From contig NZ_CP021455.1 in the NCBI RefSeq assembly GCF_002158865.1, positions 744,001 through 808,000 on the forward strand: a DNA stretch of 64,000 nucleotides, read 5' to 3'. Below are positions 53,549 to 60,896 of this stretch, one piece after another. The stretch comes from Comamonas serinivorans (GTDB lineage: Bacteria > Pseudomonadota > Gammaproteobacteria > Burkholderiales > Burkholderiaceae_C). Made by a program: the position numbers and the translations under genes. Within the stretch, counting starts at the first letter, position 1; each line of letters starts with the position of its first letter. Under the pieces are notes generated by a model. That model saw only the letters and a list, made by a program, of their open reading frames with translations. It was not told where the DNA came from and did not search any database.

Positions 53549-54493
53549 TTGACGTTTGCATTCGTGTTTCCGGGGCAGGGCTCCCAGGCCGTGGGCATGC
53601 TGGATGCCTGGGGCGATCGCCCCGAGGTGAAGGCCGTGGTGCAGGAAGCCTCCGACGCCTTGAACGAAGACGTGGGGGCCCTCATTCACGAGGGCCCGAA
53701 GGAAGCGCTGGCGTTGACCACCAACACCCAGCCGGTGATGCTGGTGGCGGGTGTGGCGGCATGGCGCGTGTGGCAGGCTGAAGGCGGTGCCCAGCCTGCG
53801 GTGCTGGCCGGCCATTCGCTGGGGGAGTACTCGGCCCTGGTCGCTGCGGGCGCGTTGACGCTGGCTCAGGCCGCGCCGCTGGTGCGCTTTCGCGCGGCCG
53901 CGATGCAAGAGGCGGTGCCTGTGGGTGCAGGGGCCATGTCCGCCGTGTTGGGGCTGAATGCCGCTGACATCGCGCGCATCTGCGCCGAAACCACGCTGGC
54001 CATGAACCAGGCCGGCGAGACGGTGGAGGCCGTGAACTTCAACGACCCCGGGCAGACCGTGATCGCCGGCAGCAAGGCGGCGGTCGAGCAGGCCGGCGTG
54101 GCGCTCAAGGCCGCGGGCGCCAAACGCGTGCTGCCGCTGCCGGTGTCGGCGCCGTTCCATTCCAGCCTGATGAAGCCTGCGGCTGACAAGCTCAAGGCCC
54201 GGCTCGCCGAGACGGCCATTGCCGCGCCCGGCATCCCGGTGCTCAACAACATCGACGTGGCGGTGGAGACCGATGCGGATCGCATCCGCGATGCGCTGTA
54301 CCGCCAGGCCTTTGGGCCCGTGCGTTGGGTGGAGTCGGTGTTGAAGATGCAGGGTATGGGCGTGAGCACGCTGGTCGAGTGTGGTCCGGGCAAGGTGCTG
54401 GCCGGCATGGCCAAGCGCATCGACGCCGGGTTGACCGGCCTGCCGTTGTACGACCCGGCCACCTTGGCCGAGGTGAAGACGGCGCTGGCCTGA
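53549..54493 (+). CDS. fabD: Malonyl-CoA:ACP transacylase (FabD)
   Basis: The 314-residue enzyme loads malonyl groups on ACP. Motifs are FAFVFPGQGSQAVGMLDAWG at the start, the nucleophile serine in LAGHSLGEYSALVAAGALTL near 92, arginine in RAAAMQEAVPVGAGAMSAVL near 117 and histidine in LPVSAPFHSSLMKPAADKLK near 200. The start is notable: GAGGAG directly abuts an ATG (53543), too close to serve it. GTG 53546 and TTG 53549 follow at 3 and 6 bases, so the TTG is chosen. The homologous N-terminus (x-TFAFVFPGQGSQ) agrees. Element copy 16 lies upstream. Confidence 0.94.
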   Translation: MTFAFVFPGQGSQAVGMLDAWGDRPEVKAVVQEASDALNEDVGALIHEGPKEALALTTNTQPVMLVAGVAAWRVWQAEGGAQPAVLAGHSLGEYSALVAAGALTLAQAAPLVRFRAAAMQEAVPVGAGAMSAVLGLNAADIARICAETTLAMNQAGETVEAVNFNDPGQTVIAGSKAAVEQAGVALKAAGAKRVLPLPVSAPFHSSLMKPAADKLKARLAETAIAAPGIPVLNNIDVAVETDADRIRDALYRQAFGPVRWVESVLKMQGMGVSTLVECGPGKVLAGMAKRIDAGLTGLPLYDPATLAEVKTALA

Positions 54494-54503
54494 GGGAGTG
54501 GAC

Positions 54504-55241
54504 ATGAGTGAAACCAAACAAGTGGCCCTGGTGACCGGGGCTTCGCGGGGCATTGGCGCCGCGATCGCGCAGGCGTTGGCCCAGGCTGGCATGACGGTCA
54601 TCGGCACGGCCACGACCGCGGACGGCGCCGCCCGGATCAGCGCGGCCCTGCAAGGCCTGGGCGGGCGTGGGGCCGTGCTGAATGTGAACGAAGCCAAGGC
54701 CGGTGACGCGCTCGTGGAGGAGATCGTCAAGGCCGAAGGCGGGGTGCACGTGCTGGTCAACAACGCGGGCATCACCCGCGACACGCTGGCGATGCGGATG
54801 AAGGACGAGGACTGGGATGCGGTGCTGGACACCAACCTCAGCGCCGTGTTCCGCATGAGTCGCGCCGTCATGCGGCCCATGATGAAGCAGCGCTATGGCC
54901 GCATCGTCAACATCACGAGCGTGGTGGGGGTGATGGGCAACCAGGGCCAGGCCAATTACGCCGCCGCCAAAGCGGGTGTGGCCGGCATGACGCGTGCTCT
55001 GGCGCGTGAGCTGGCCAGCCGCAGCATCACGGTCAATTGCGTGGCGCCTGGCTTCATCGCCACCGACATGACCTCGGGCCTGCCCGAGGCGCAGCAACAG
55101 GCCCTGCTGACCCAGATTCCACTGGGGCAGCTGGGTCAACCCGAGGACATTGCCAGTGCGGTGGCCTTTTTGGCCAGCCCTCAGGCGGGTTACATCACCG
55201 GCCAAGAGCTCAACGTCAACGGTGGCATGTACCTGGTCTAG
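54504..55241 (+). CDS. fabG: 3-oxoacyl-ACP reductase (FabG)
   Basis: The 245-residue short-chain dehydrogenase reduces 3-oxoacyl-ACP with NADPH. The dinucleotide motif is VALVTGASRGIGAAIAQALA, followed by NNAGITRDTLAMRMKDEDWD near 85 and the active-site serine and YxxxK pair in IVNITSVVGVMGNQGQANYA-AAKAG near 135-155. The C-terminal VAFLASPQAGYITGQELNVN is typical. GAGGGAG lies eight bases before the ATG. It is 10 bases after fabD. Confidence 0.96.
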   Translation: MSETKQVALVTGASRGIGAAIAQALAQAGMTVIGTATTADGAARISAALQGLGGRGAVLNVNEAKAGDALVEEIVKAEGGVHVLVNNAGITRDTLAMRMKDEDWDAVLDTNLSAVFRMSRAVMRPMMKQRYGRIVNITSVVGVMGNQGQANYAAAKAGVAGMTRALARELASRSITVNCVAPGFIATDMTSGLPEAQQQALLTQIPLGQLGQPEDIASAVAFLASPQAGYITGQELNVNGGMYLV

Positions 55242-55278
55242 GTATCATTGGCGCCCGCTGCCCTTGTTGCCCACGCGC

Positions 55279-55306
55279 TTGGGCAAAAAGTGGACGCGGG
55301 TAGAAT
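55279..55306 (+). promoter_or_regulatory. Candidate acpP promoter
   Basis: TTGGGC (55279-55284) and TAGAAT (55301-55306) are separated by 16 bases, immediately before acpP. A separate promoter for the very abundant ACP is common in this cluster. Confidence 0.5.
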
Positions 55307-55336
55307 CCCCTTTTTTACAACCCTTAGAGGGAACTC

Positions 55337-55573
55337 ATGAGCGACATCGAAGCACGAGTCAAGAAGATCATCGCCGAGCAGCTCGGCGTGGAAGAATCTC
55401 AAGTCACCAATGAAAAGGCCTTCGTGGCTGATCTGGGTGCCGATTCCTTGGACACCGTGGAACTCGTGATGGCATTGGAAGATGAGTTCGGCATCGAGAT
55501 TCCCGATGAGGACGCCGAAAAGATCACGACGGTGCAAGCCGCAATCGATTACGCCACCAGCAAAAAGGCCTGA
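55337..55573 (+). CDS. acpP: Acyl carrier protein AcpP
   Basis: The 78-residue acidic helical protein carries the fatty-acid chain during synthesis. The phosphopantetheine site is the serine in LGADSLDTVELVMALEDEFG near position 37. AGAGGGAACTC precedes the ATG. It is intact and typical, and distinct from the specialised ACP at 37312. Confidence 0.98.
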   Translation: MSDIEARVKKIIAEQLGVEESQVTNEKAFVADLGADSLDTVELVMALEDEFGIEIPDEDAEKITTVQAAIDYATSKKA

Positions 55574-55576
55574 TTG

Positions 55577-56821
55577 ATGGGTCGCCGTCGCGTCGTCGTC
55601 ACCGGCCTGGGATGTGTCAGTCCTGTCGGCAACACGGTGGCTGAATCTTGGGCCAGCCTCATGGCCGGCCGTTCCGGCATTGCCCGCATCACCAAATTCG
55701 ATGCGAGCGCGTTTGCGTCACAGATCGCAGGCGAGGTCAAAGGCCTGGATGTGTCCACTGTGGTCTCCAGCAAAGAGGCCAAGACCATGGACACCTTCAT
55801 CCAGCTGGGCCTGGTCGCTGCCGCGGAAGCGGTGGCGGATGCGGGTTTGCCGAGACTGGATCAGCTGTCCGCCGAGGAGGCCGAGCGCATTGGCTGTGTG
55901 ATTGGCTCGGGCATTGGCGGTTTGCCCATGATCGAGCACACGCAGCAGGAGTATGCCAACCGAGGGGCGCGACGCATTTCGCCGTTCTTCGTGCCGGCCT
56001 CCATCGTGAACCTGCTCGCTGGCCATGTGTCGATCAAGTTCGGCTTCAAGGGGCCCAACCTCACCATCGCCACCGCCTGTACCACGGGTCTGCATTGCAT
56101 TGGGCAAGGTGCTCGCTTGATCCAGTACGGTGAAGCCGATGTGGTGGTTGCCGGCGGTGCCGAGTCCACGGTCTCGCCACTGGGTGTGGGGGGCTTTGCC
56201 GCCATGCGCGCCTTGTCCACCCGCAACGACGATCCCGCCACGGCATCGCGCCCTTGGGACAAAGACCGGGATGGTTTTGTGCTGGGCGAGGGGGCGGGCG
56301 TGTTGGTGCTGGAAGAGTACGAACGCGCCAAGGCACGGGGTGCCAAGATCTACGCCGAGGTCACCGGTTTTGGCATGAGCGGCGACGCCAGCCACATCAC
56401 GGCCCCCGACGTTGACGGCCCACGGCGAGCCATGCTCGCGGCATTGAAGGATGCCGGGTTGAATGTGGATGCCATCGACTACCTGAATGCGCATGGCACC
56501 TCGACCCCGCTGGGCGATGTGAACGAGACCAATGCCGTGAAGGCCGCCTTTGGTGAGCACGCCAAGCAGTTGGTGGTGAGTTCGACCAAGTCCATGACCG
56601 GTCACCTGTTGGGTGGTGCCGGTGGCCTGGAGTCCGTGTTCACCGTGCTGGCGCTGCACGAGCAGAAGATTCCTCCGACCATCAACCTGCACGAAGCGGG
56701 CGAAGGGTGTGATCTGGACTACTGCGCCAACACCGCACGCGATGCCCGACTGACCCATGCCATGAAGAACAACTTCGGCTTCGGTGGCACCAACGGCACG
56801 TTGGTGTTTTCCAAGGTCTGA
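55577..56821 (+). CDS. fabF: 3-oxoacyl-ACP synthase II (FabF)
   Basis: The 414-residue condensing enzyme elongates acyl-ACP. The catalytic cysteine is in LTIATACTTGLHCIGQGARL near 165, with histidines in YLNAHGTSTPLGDVNETNAV near 305 and SSTKSMTGHLLGGAGGLESV near 340. It ends with the family's FGFGGTNGTLVFSK. The ATG at 55577 starts 3 bases after the acpP stop, so the two are co-transcribed. A strong hairpin terminator follows the gene. Confidence 0.96.
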   Translation: MGRRRVVVTGLGCVSPVGNTVAESWASLMAGRSGIARITKFDASAFASQIAGEVKGLDVSTVVSSKEAKTMDTFIQLGLVAAAEAVADAGLPRLDQLSAEEAERIGCVIGSGIGGLPMIEHTQQEYANRGARRISPFFVPASIVNLLAGHVSIKFGFKGPNLTIATACTTGLHCIGQGARLIQYGEADVVVAGGAESTVSPLGVGGFAAMRALSTRNDDPATASRPWDKDRDGFVLGEGAGVLVLEEYERAKARGAKIYAEVTGFGMSGDASHITAPDVDGPRRAMLAALKDAGLNVDAIDYLNAHGTSTPLGDVNETNAVKAAFGEHAKQLVVSSTKSMTGHLLGGAGGLESVFTVLALHEQKIPPTINLHEAGEGCDLDYCANTARDARLTHAMKNNFGFGGTNGTLVFSKV

Positions 56822-56840
56822 CGCCTCCGTTCTCAGGCTG

Positions 56841-56876
56841 AACGCCTCACCCACCTTGGGTGAGGCGTTTGTTTTT
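56841..56876 (+). terminator. Intrinsic terminator after fabF
   Basis: AACGCCTCACCC (56841-56852) pairs with GGGTGAGGCGTT (56858-56869) around a five-base loop and is followed by a T-rich stretch. It closes the fatty-acid operon before rpoE. Confidence 0.92.
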
Positions 56877-56889
56877 GTGCAGATCCACC

Positions 56890-56922
56890 GGAACTTTGTG
56901 CGGCTTGCGCCCCTCCTAGAAT
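56890..56922 (+). promoter_or_regulatory. Candidate sigma-E autoregulatory promoter of rpoE
   Basis: GGAACTT (56890-56896) matches the -35 of sigma-E promoters. A TCCTA/TAGAAT region follows at about the right distance (near 56914-56922). An RpoE-dependent promoter here would give autoregulation, as in other proteobacteria. The -10 match is loose. Confidence 0.5.
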
Positions 56923-56939
56923 GCTGGCGCCGCACCTGA

Positions 56940-57560
56940 TTGAAATTGACACATCCCGCTGATCAAACTGACCCCATGCTGGTGGCCCGCGCGGTTGCGG
57001 GTGATCAGCGCGCGTTCGAAATGCTGGTGGTCAAGTATCAGCGGCGCATCGAGCGTTTGATCGCCCGCCTGGTGCGCGACACCGATCTGGTGGAAGACAT
57101 CGCGCAGGAAACCTTCATCCGAGCCTATCGGGCATTGCATCAGTTCCGGGGTGACGCGCAGTTCTACACCTGGCTCTACCGGATTGCGGTCAACACGGCC
57201 AAGAAGTTCCTGCTCGACATGAAACGCGATCCGGTGATCACCGAGACCGCGCTTCAAAGTCGGGGCGATGACGATGAAACTTCTTGGCTGGAAGCGGAAC
57301 AAATTGCAGAAGCAACCCCGGAGTCGGAGTTGGCGGCCAAGGAAATTGCCGAAGCCGTGAACCAGGCCCTGGAGGCCTTGCCCGATGAGCTGCGGCAGGC
57401 CATCACGCTGCGCGAGATGGAAGGCTTCAGCTACGAAGACATTGCGCTGGCCATGGACTGCCCGATCGGCACGGTGCGCTCACGCATCTTCCGTGCGCGC
57501 GAGGCCATTTCGGCCAAGGTCAAACCCATGTTGTCGCACCAAAGTGGCAAGCGCTGGTGA
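56940..57560 (+). CDS. rpoE: Sigma-E (RpoE) envelope-stress sigma factor
   Basis: The 206-residue ECF sigma factor has region 2 (RAFEMLVVKYQRRIERLIAR, EDIAQETFIRAYRALHQFRG, FYTWLYRIAVNTAKKFLLDM) and region 4 (LPDELRQAITLREMEGFSYE, IALAMDCPIGTVRSRIFRAR). It is the classical RpoE, followed by rseA, rseB and a DegP-type protease. The start is uncertain: TTG 56940 gives a normal N-terminal length, while the first ATG (56976) would shorten it by 12 residues. Neither has a good ribosome-binding site. Target genes would include those carrying GGAACTT promoters. Confidence 0.94.
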   Translation: MKLTHPADQTDPMLVARAVAGDQRAFEMLVVKYQRRIERLIARLVRDTDLVEDIAQETFIRAYRALHQFRGDAQFYTWLYRIAVNTAKKFLLDMKRDPVITETALQSRGDDDETSWLEAEQIAEATPESELAAKEIAEAVNQALEALPDELRQAITLREMEGFSYEDIALAMDCPIGTVRSRIFRAREAISAKVKPMLSHQSGKRW

Positions 57561-57573
57561 ACAAGGAGTGTGC

Positions 57574-58209
57574 ATGAAACCGCACGATGATTGGCGTGAG
57601 TCTGAGCTGTCGGCCCTGTTCGATGATGAACTGATGCCCGATGACGCAGAGCGTTGCCTGAACGCAAATGGTCAGGCATTGATGGAGCGCTGGTGCGACT
57701 ACCAGGATGTGCGCGCGCTCCTGCAGGGCACGGCCGGCGGCACTTCGTCGCAGGCCTTCCTGGACACCTTCCGGGCGCGCGTGGCCGAGGTGAAGCCGGT
57801 GACGGCCATGCAACCGGTTGCAGCCGATGTGGCCGACAAGCCGGTGGCCAACGACAGCGTGTTTCGCTGGAAGCTGGTGGCCGGGCTGGCATCGTGCGCC
57901 ACCGTGGCCGTGCTGGCCTGGTCGGTGCTGGGGCAGCAACCTGCTGCTGTGGCACCCACCCTCGCGCAGGCCGCGCCCAGCTTCGGGTCCCCGTCGTTGG
58001 CGCGGGTCCAGGGGTTTGCGCGCGTGCAGGCGCCGGCCGCGCCCGTTGCCGTGGACACGGTGGCGGATGCGGCTCAGCGCGAGGTGATGCTGCGCGATCC
58101 GGCGCTGGATGAATTCTTGCGGGCTCATGGCGCGCAAGCGGGCGCCATGGCGTTGGAAAACACCTCGGGCTTCATGCGCAACGCCACCTATGGCCGTGAC
58201 GGGCTTTGA
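57574..58209 (+). CDS. rseA: RseA-type anti-sigma-E factor
   Basis: The 211-residue protein starts with a RseA-like sigma-binding region (ESELSALFDDELMPDDAERC and WCDYQDVRALLQG). It has one transmembrane helix near 95-112 (LVAGLASCATVAVLAWSVLG) and a periplasmic tail of about 100 residues. RseA holds sigma-E inactive until cleaved by DegS and RseP. The periplasmic tail ends DEFLRAHGAQAGAMALENTS, typical of beta-proteobacterial forms. It starts 13 bases after rpoE and overlaps the next start by one base (TGATG). Confidence 0.9.
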   Translation: MKPHDDWRESELSALFDDELMPDDAERCLNANGQALMERWCDYQDVRALLQGTAGGTSSQAFLDTFRARVAEVKPVTAMQPVAADVADKPVANDSVFRWKLVAGLASCATVAVLAWSVLGQQPAAVAPTLAQAAPSFGSPSLARVQGFARVQAPAAPVAVDTVADAAQREVMLRDPALDEFLRAHGAQAGAMALENTSGFMRNATYGRDGL

Positions 58210-59264
58210 TGGGTGACATGACAAGCAAGCGGTTTTTCTTGCAAGGCATGGCGCTGGTGCTGGGCGCGGCCAGCCTGCCCGCTGTGGCCAAAGGCGGCGT
58301 CAGCTTCGGCCCGGCCGGGGCGCCGGATTGGTCCATGGAGACATGGACGGCCTTGTTCCGCAAGGCGCCGAAGGAGCACAGCTTCAAGGGCGTGTTCATC
58401 GTCTCCATGCCCAATGTGTCCAGCGTGTCCTCCTCGCGCATCACGCATGTGGTCCACAAGCGGGATGTGATCGAGCGCATCGAGGCCTTGACGGGGCAGC
58501 AGCGCATCACCTATCGGCGCAATGCGCAGGCCACCACGGTGTTCCCGGATGCCAAGATCGTGCGTCACGAGCAGCTGGGGGCACAGGGTGGGGTGTTTCC
58601 CGGCGCAGGCGATCGGTTCAAGGCCGCGTCGGCGCATTACCGGGTGGCGCCCGGCGGGCGGGGGCGCATTGCGGGATTCGAGACCTACACCGTCGATTTC
58701 CGCCCCCTCGATGGCTGGCGTTTCGGCTACCGCGTCTGGTCGGATGTGAAGACGGGGTTGGTGCTCAAGCTGCAGACCCTGGGCAGCGACGGCAGCGTGA
58801 TCGAACAAAGCGAGTTTTCGGAGCTGGCGCTGGATCCCGCCATCAAGGCCGATGCCTTGCTGGCGGAGATGCAACGCGTGCCCCCGGGCTACAAGGTCGT
58901 CCGCTCCAAGGCTGCGGTGACCACGCCAGCCGGCGAAGGCTGGTCCGTGCAGGATCTGCCGGCGGGCTTCGAGCCGGTGACCTGCTACAAACGGGAGCCT
59001 GCGAAGGCTCACGGTTGGCTGCAATGCGTGTTTTCCGATGGCATGGCCTCGGTGTCCATTTTCCTGGAGCGGTATGACCCTGAGCGTCACCGCCAGGAGG
59101 GGCACATGTCCATGGGCGCCACGCACACCCTGGTGACGCGTTCGGTGGATGCCAACAAGACCGAGTGGTGGGCCACGGTGGTGGGCGAAGTCCCGACCAC
59201 CACGCTGCGCGGAGTCTTGAAGGCGATGGAGCGTTTGCCGGGCGATAAGCCTGCTCGTCCCTGA
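58209..59264 (+). CDS. rseB: RseB-type periplasmic sigma-E regulator (MucB)
   Basis: The 351-residue protein has a signal peptide (KRFFLQGMALVLGAASLPAV). A MucB/RseB domain follows: KGVFIVSMPNVSSVSSSRIT, HVVHKRDVIERIEALTGQQR, RIAGFETYTVDFRPLDGWRF and YRVWSDVKTGLVLKLQTLGS. The C-terminal domain has GYKVVRSKAAVTTPAGEG and VSIFLERYDPERHRQEGH. RseB binds RseA in the periplasm and guards it from DegS, and also binds LPS. Its ATG overlaps the rseA stop. An ATG three codons on (58218) is an alternative. Confidence 0.9.
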   Translation: MGDMTSKRFFLQGMALVLGAASLPAVAKGGVSFGPAGAPDWSMETWTALFRKAPKEHSFKGVFIVSMPNVSSVSSSRITHVVHKRDVIERIEALTGQQRITYRRNAQATTVFPDAKIVRHEQLGAQGGVFPGAGDRFKAASAHYRVAPGGRGRIAGFETYTVDFRPLDGWRFGYRVWSDVKTGLVLKLQTLGSDGSVIEQSEFSELALDPAIKADALLAEMQRVPPGYKVVRSKAAVTTPAGEGWSVQDLPAGFEPVTCYKREPAKAHGWLQCVFSDGMASVSIFLERYDPERHRQEGHMSMGATHTLVTRSVDANKTEWWATVVGEVPTTTLRGVLKAMERLPGDKPARP

Positions 59265-59268
59265 TGAG

Positions 59269-59318
59269 GAGTATGGTCTGGTGTCCGTTTGTTGATGAAC
59301 GGAAGCCGGGTGATACTG
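59269..59318. repeat. 50-bp palindromic element, copy 17
   Basis: Outer arms AGTAT and ATACT and inner arms TCCGTT and AACGGA are complementary. It lies in the short rseB-mucD gap inside the envelope-stress operon, five bases after the rseB stop. Confidence 0.85.
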
Positions 59319-59355
59319 TTCATTGGATTTGCGATTTCACTTTCTGTTGAACGAA

Positions 59356-60786
59356 ATGGCCATGACTGCCTTGTTCCGTGTTCGTGCCTCTGTGGGGGCG
59401 TCTGTGCTGGCCCTGGCTGCCTTGGGGGCGGGGGGCGCTCAGCCCGCGCTGGCGCAAAGTGCGCCGCAAGCGCGGGGCCTGCCCGATTTCACCGAGCTGG
59501 CCGACCAGGTGGGGCCGGCGGTGGTGAACATTCGCACCTCCGCCAAGCGCCGCGCCCTGTCGCCTCAGGACGAGCAGATGCAGGAGTTGTTGCGGCGCTT
59601 TTTTGGCGGCAACCTGCCCGATCGATCGGGGGACAGCGAGCCGGTGCGCGGCCTGGGATCGGGCTTCATCACCAGTGCCGACGGCTATGTGATGACCAAC
59701 GCCCACGTGGTCGAGGGCGCGGACGAGGTGACCGTGACCCTCACCGACAAACGCGAGTTCAAGGCCAAGGTGGTTGGCGCGGACAAGCGCACCGACATCG
59801 CCCTGCTGAAGATCGACGCCACGGGCCTGCCCATCGTGAAAATCGGCGACGTGGGCAAGGTGAAGGTGGGCGAATGGGTGATGGCGATCGGCTCGCCGTT
59901 TGGCCTCGACAACAGCGTGACCGCCGGCATCGTCAGCGCGCGGCAGCGCGACACCGGCGACTACCTGCCGTTCATCCAGACCGACGTGGCCATCAACCCC
60001 GGGAATTCGGGCGGCCCGCTGATCAACCTGCGCGGTGAGGTGATCGGGGTCAACAGCCAGATCTACTCGCGCTCCGGTGGCTTCATGGGCATTTCGTTCG
60101 CCATTCCGATTGACGAGGCGTCGCGGGTGGCGGAGCAGCTGAGGACCACCGGCAAGGTCACGCGCGGCCGCATCGGCGTGCAGATCGATGCCGTCACCGA
60201 GGATGTCGCCGAGGCCATCGGCCTGGGCAAGGCTCGGGGTGCGCTGGTGCGCCGCATCGAGCCGGGATCGCCTGCGGCCAAGGCCGGCCTGGAGCCGGGT
60301 GACGTCATCGTCAAGCTCAACCAGACCGACATCGAGCGCGTCAACGACCTGCCGCGGCTGGTGGGCGCGCTCAAGCCCGGCAGCAGCGCCACCCTGAGCA
60401 TCGTGCGCCGGGGGCAGGCCAAGGCCCTGCCGATTCAGATCGCGGCGGTGGAACCCGACAAGCCCGCGCAACCGGCCGGCGGCAAGGCCAGCGAGGCGCA
60501 GCCCGCGCGCCAGCTGCTGGGCTTCGGGGTTTCTAACATGACCGACGCGCAACGCCGCGAGCTGGGCGTGCGCGGTGGCGTGCTGGTCGAGCGCGCCACG
60601 GGGCAGGCGGCCACGGCGGGTGCCAAGGCTGGCGATGTGGTGCTGGCCGTGGACAACAAGGATGTGCAGTCGGTGGCGGAGTTCGAAGCCGCAATGCAAG
60701 CCGCCGCCAAGCGGAAAAAGCCCTTCAACCTGCTGGTGCGGCGAGGCGACCTGGCCCAGTATCTCGTGTTCAAGCCAGCGCCTTGA
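59356..60786 (+). CDS. mucD: DegP/MucD-type periplasmic serine protease
   Basis: The 476-residue HtrA-family protease has a signal peptide (VLALAALGAGGAQPALAQSA). The protease domain holds histidine in VMTNAHVVEGADEVTVTLTD near 117, aspartate in ADKRTDIALLKIDATGLPIV near 147 and serine in DVAINPGNSGGPLINLRGEV near 218. Two PDZ domains follow (GRIGVQIDAVTEDVAEAIGL onward, and GVRGGVLVERATGQAATAGA). It degrades or refolds damaged periplasmic proteins and is a standard member of the sigma-E operon. The ATG at 59356 is chosen; ATG 59362 is possible. A terminator follows before lepA. Confidence 0.94.
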   Translation: MAMTALFRVRASVGASVLALAALGAGGAQPALAQSAPQARGLPDFTELADQVGPAVVNIRTSAKRRALSPQDEQMQELLRRFFGGNLPDRSGDSEPVRGLGSGFITSADGYVMTNAHVVEGADEVTVTLTDKREFKAKVVGADKRTDIALLKIDATGLPIVKIGDVGKVKVGEWVMAIGSPFGLDNSVTAGIVSARQRDTGDYLPFIQTDVAINPGNSGGPLINLRGEVIGVNSQIYSRSGGFMGISFAIPIDEASRVAEQLRTTGKVTRGRIGVQIDAVTEDVAEAIGLGKARGALVRRIEPGSPAAKAGLEPGDVIVKLNQTDIERVNDLPRLVGALKPGSSATLSIVRRGQAKALPIQIAAVEPDKPAQPAGGKASEAQPARQLLGFGVSNMTDAQRRELGVRGGVLVERATGQAATAGAKAGDVVLAVDNKDVQSVAEFEAAMQAAAKRKKPFNLLVRRGDLAQYLVFKPAP

Positions 60787-60845
60787 CGGGGCTGCAACGC
60801 TAAAATGAGTGCTGCCGTCAGGCGGCACTTGCTCTGCTACACAAA

Positions 60846-60874
60846 AAGCGCACTGAGGGCAGTGCGCTTTTTTT
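60846..60874 (+). terminator. Intrinsic terminator between mucD and lepA
   Basis: AAGCGCACTG (60846-60855) pairs with CAGTGCGCTT (60860-60869) around AGGG and runs into seven T residues. It separates the envelope-stress operon from lepA-lepB, whose start is only 23 bases further. Confidence 0.92.
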
Positions 60875-60896
60875 GCTGCCGCACCCACTGTTGTTC

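Noticed and set aside
54354..54365. GGGTATGGGC in fabD as an eighteenth palindrome copy
   Set aside because: It is part of conserved FabD codons (QGMGV) and has no ATAC partner about 44 bases downstream.
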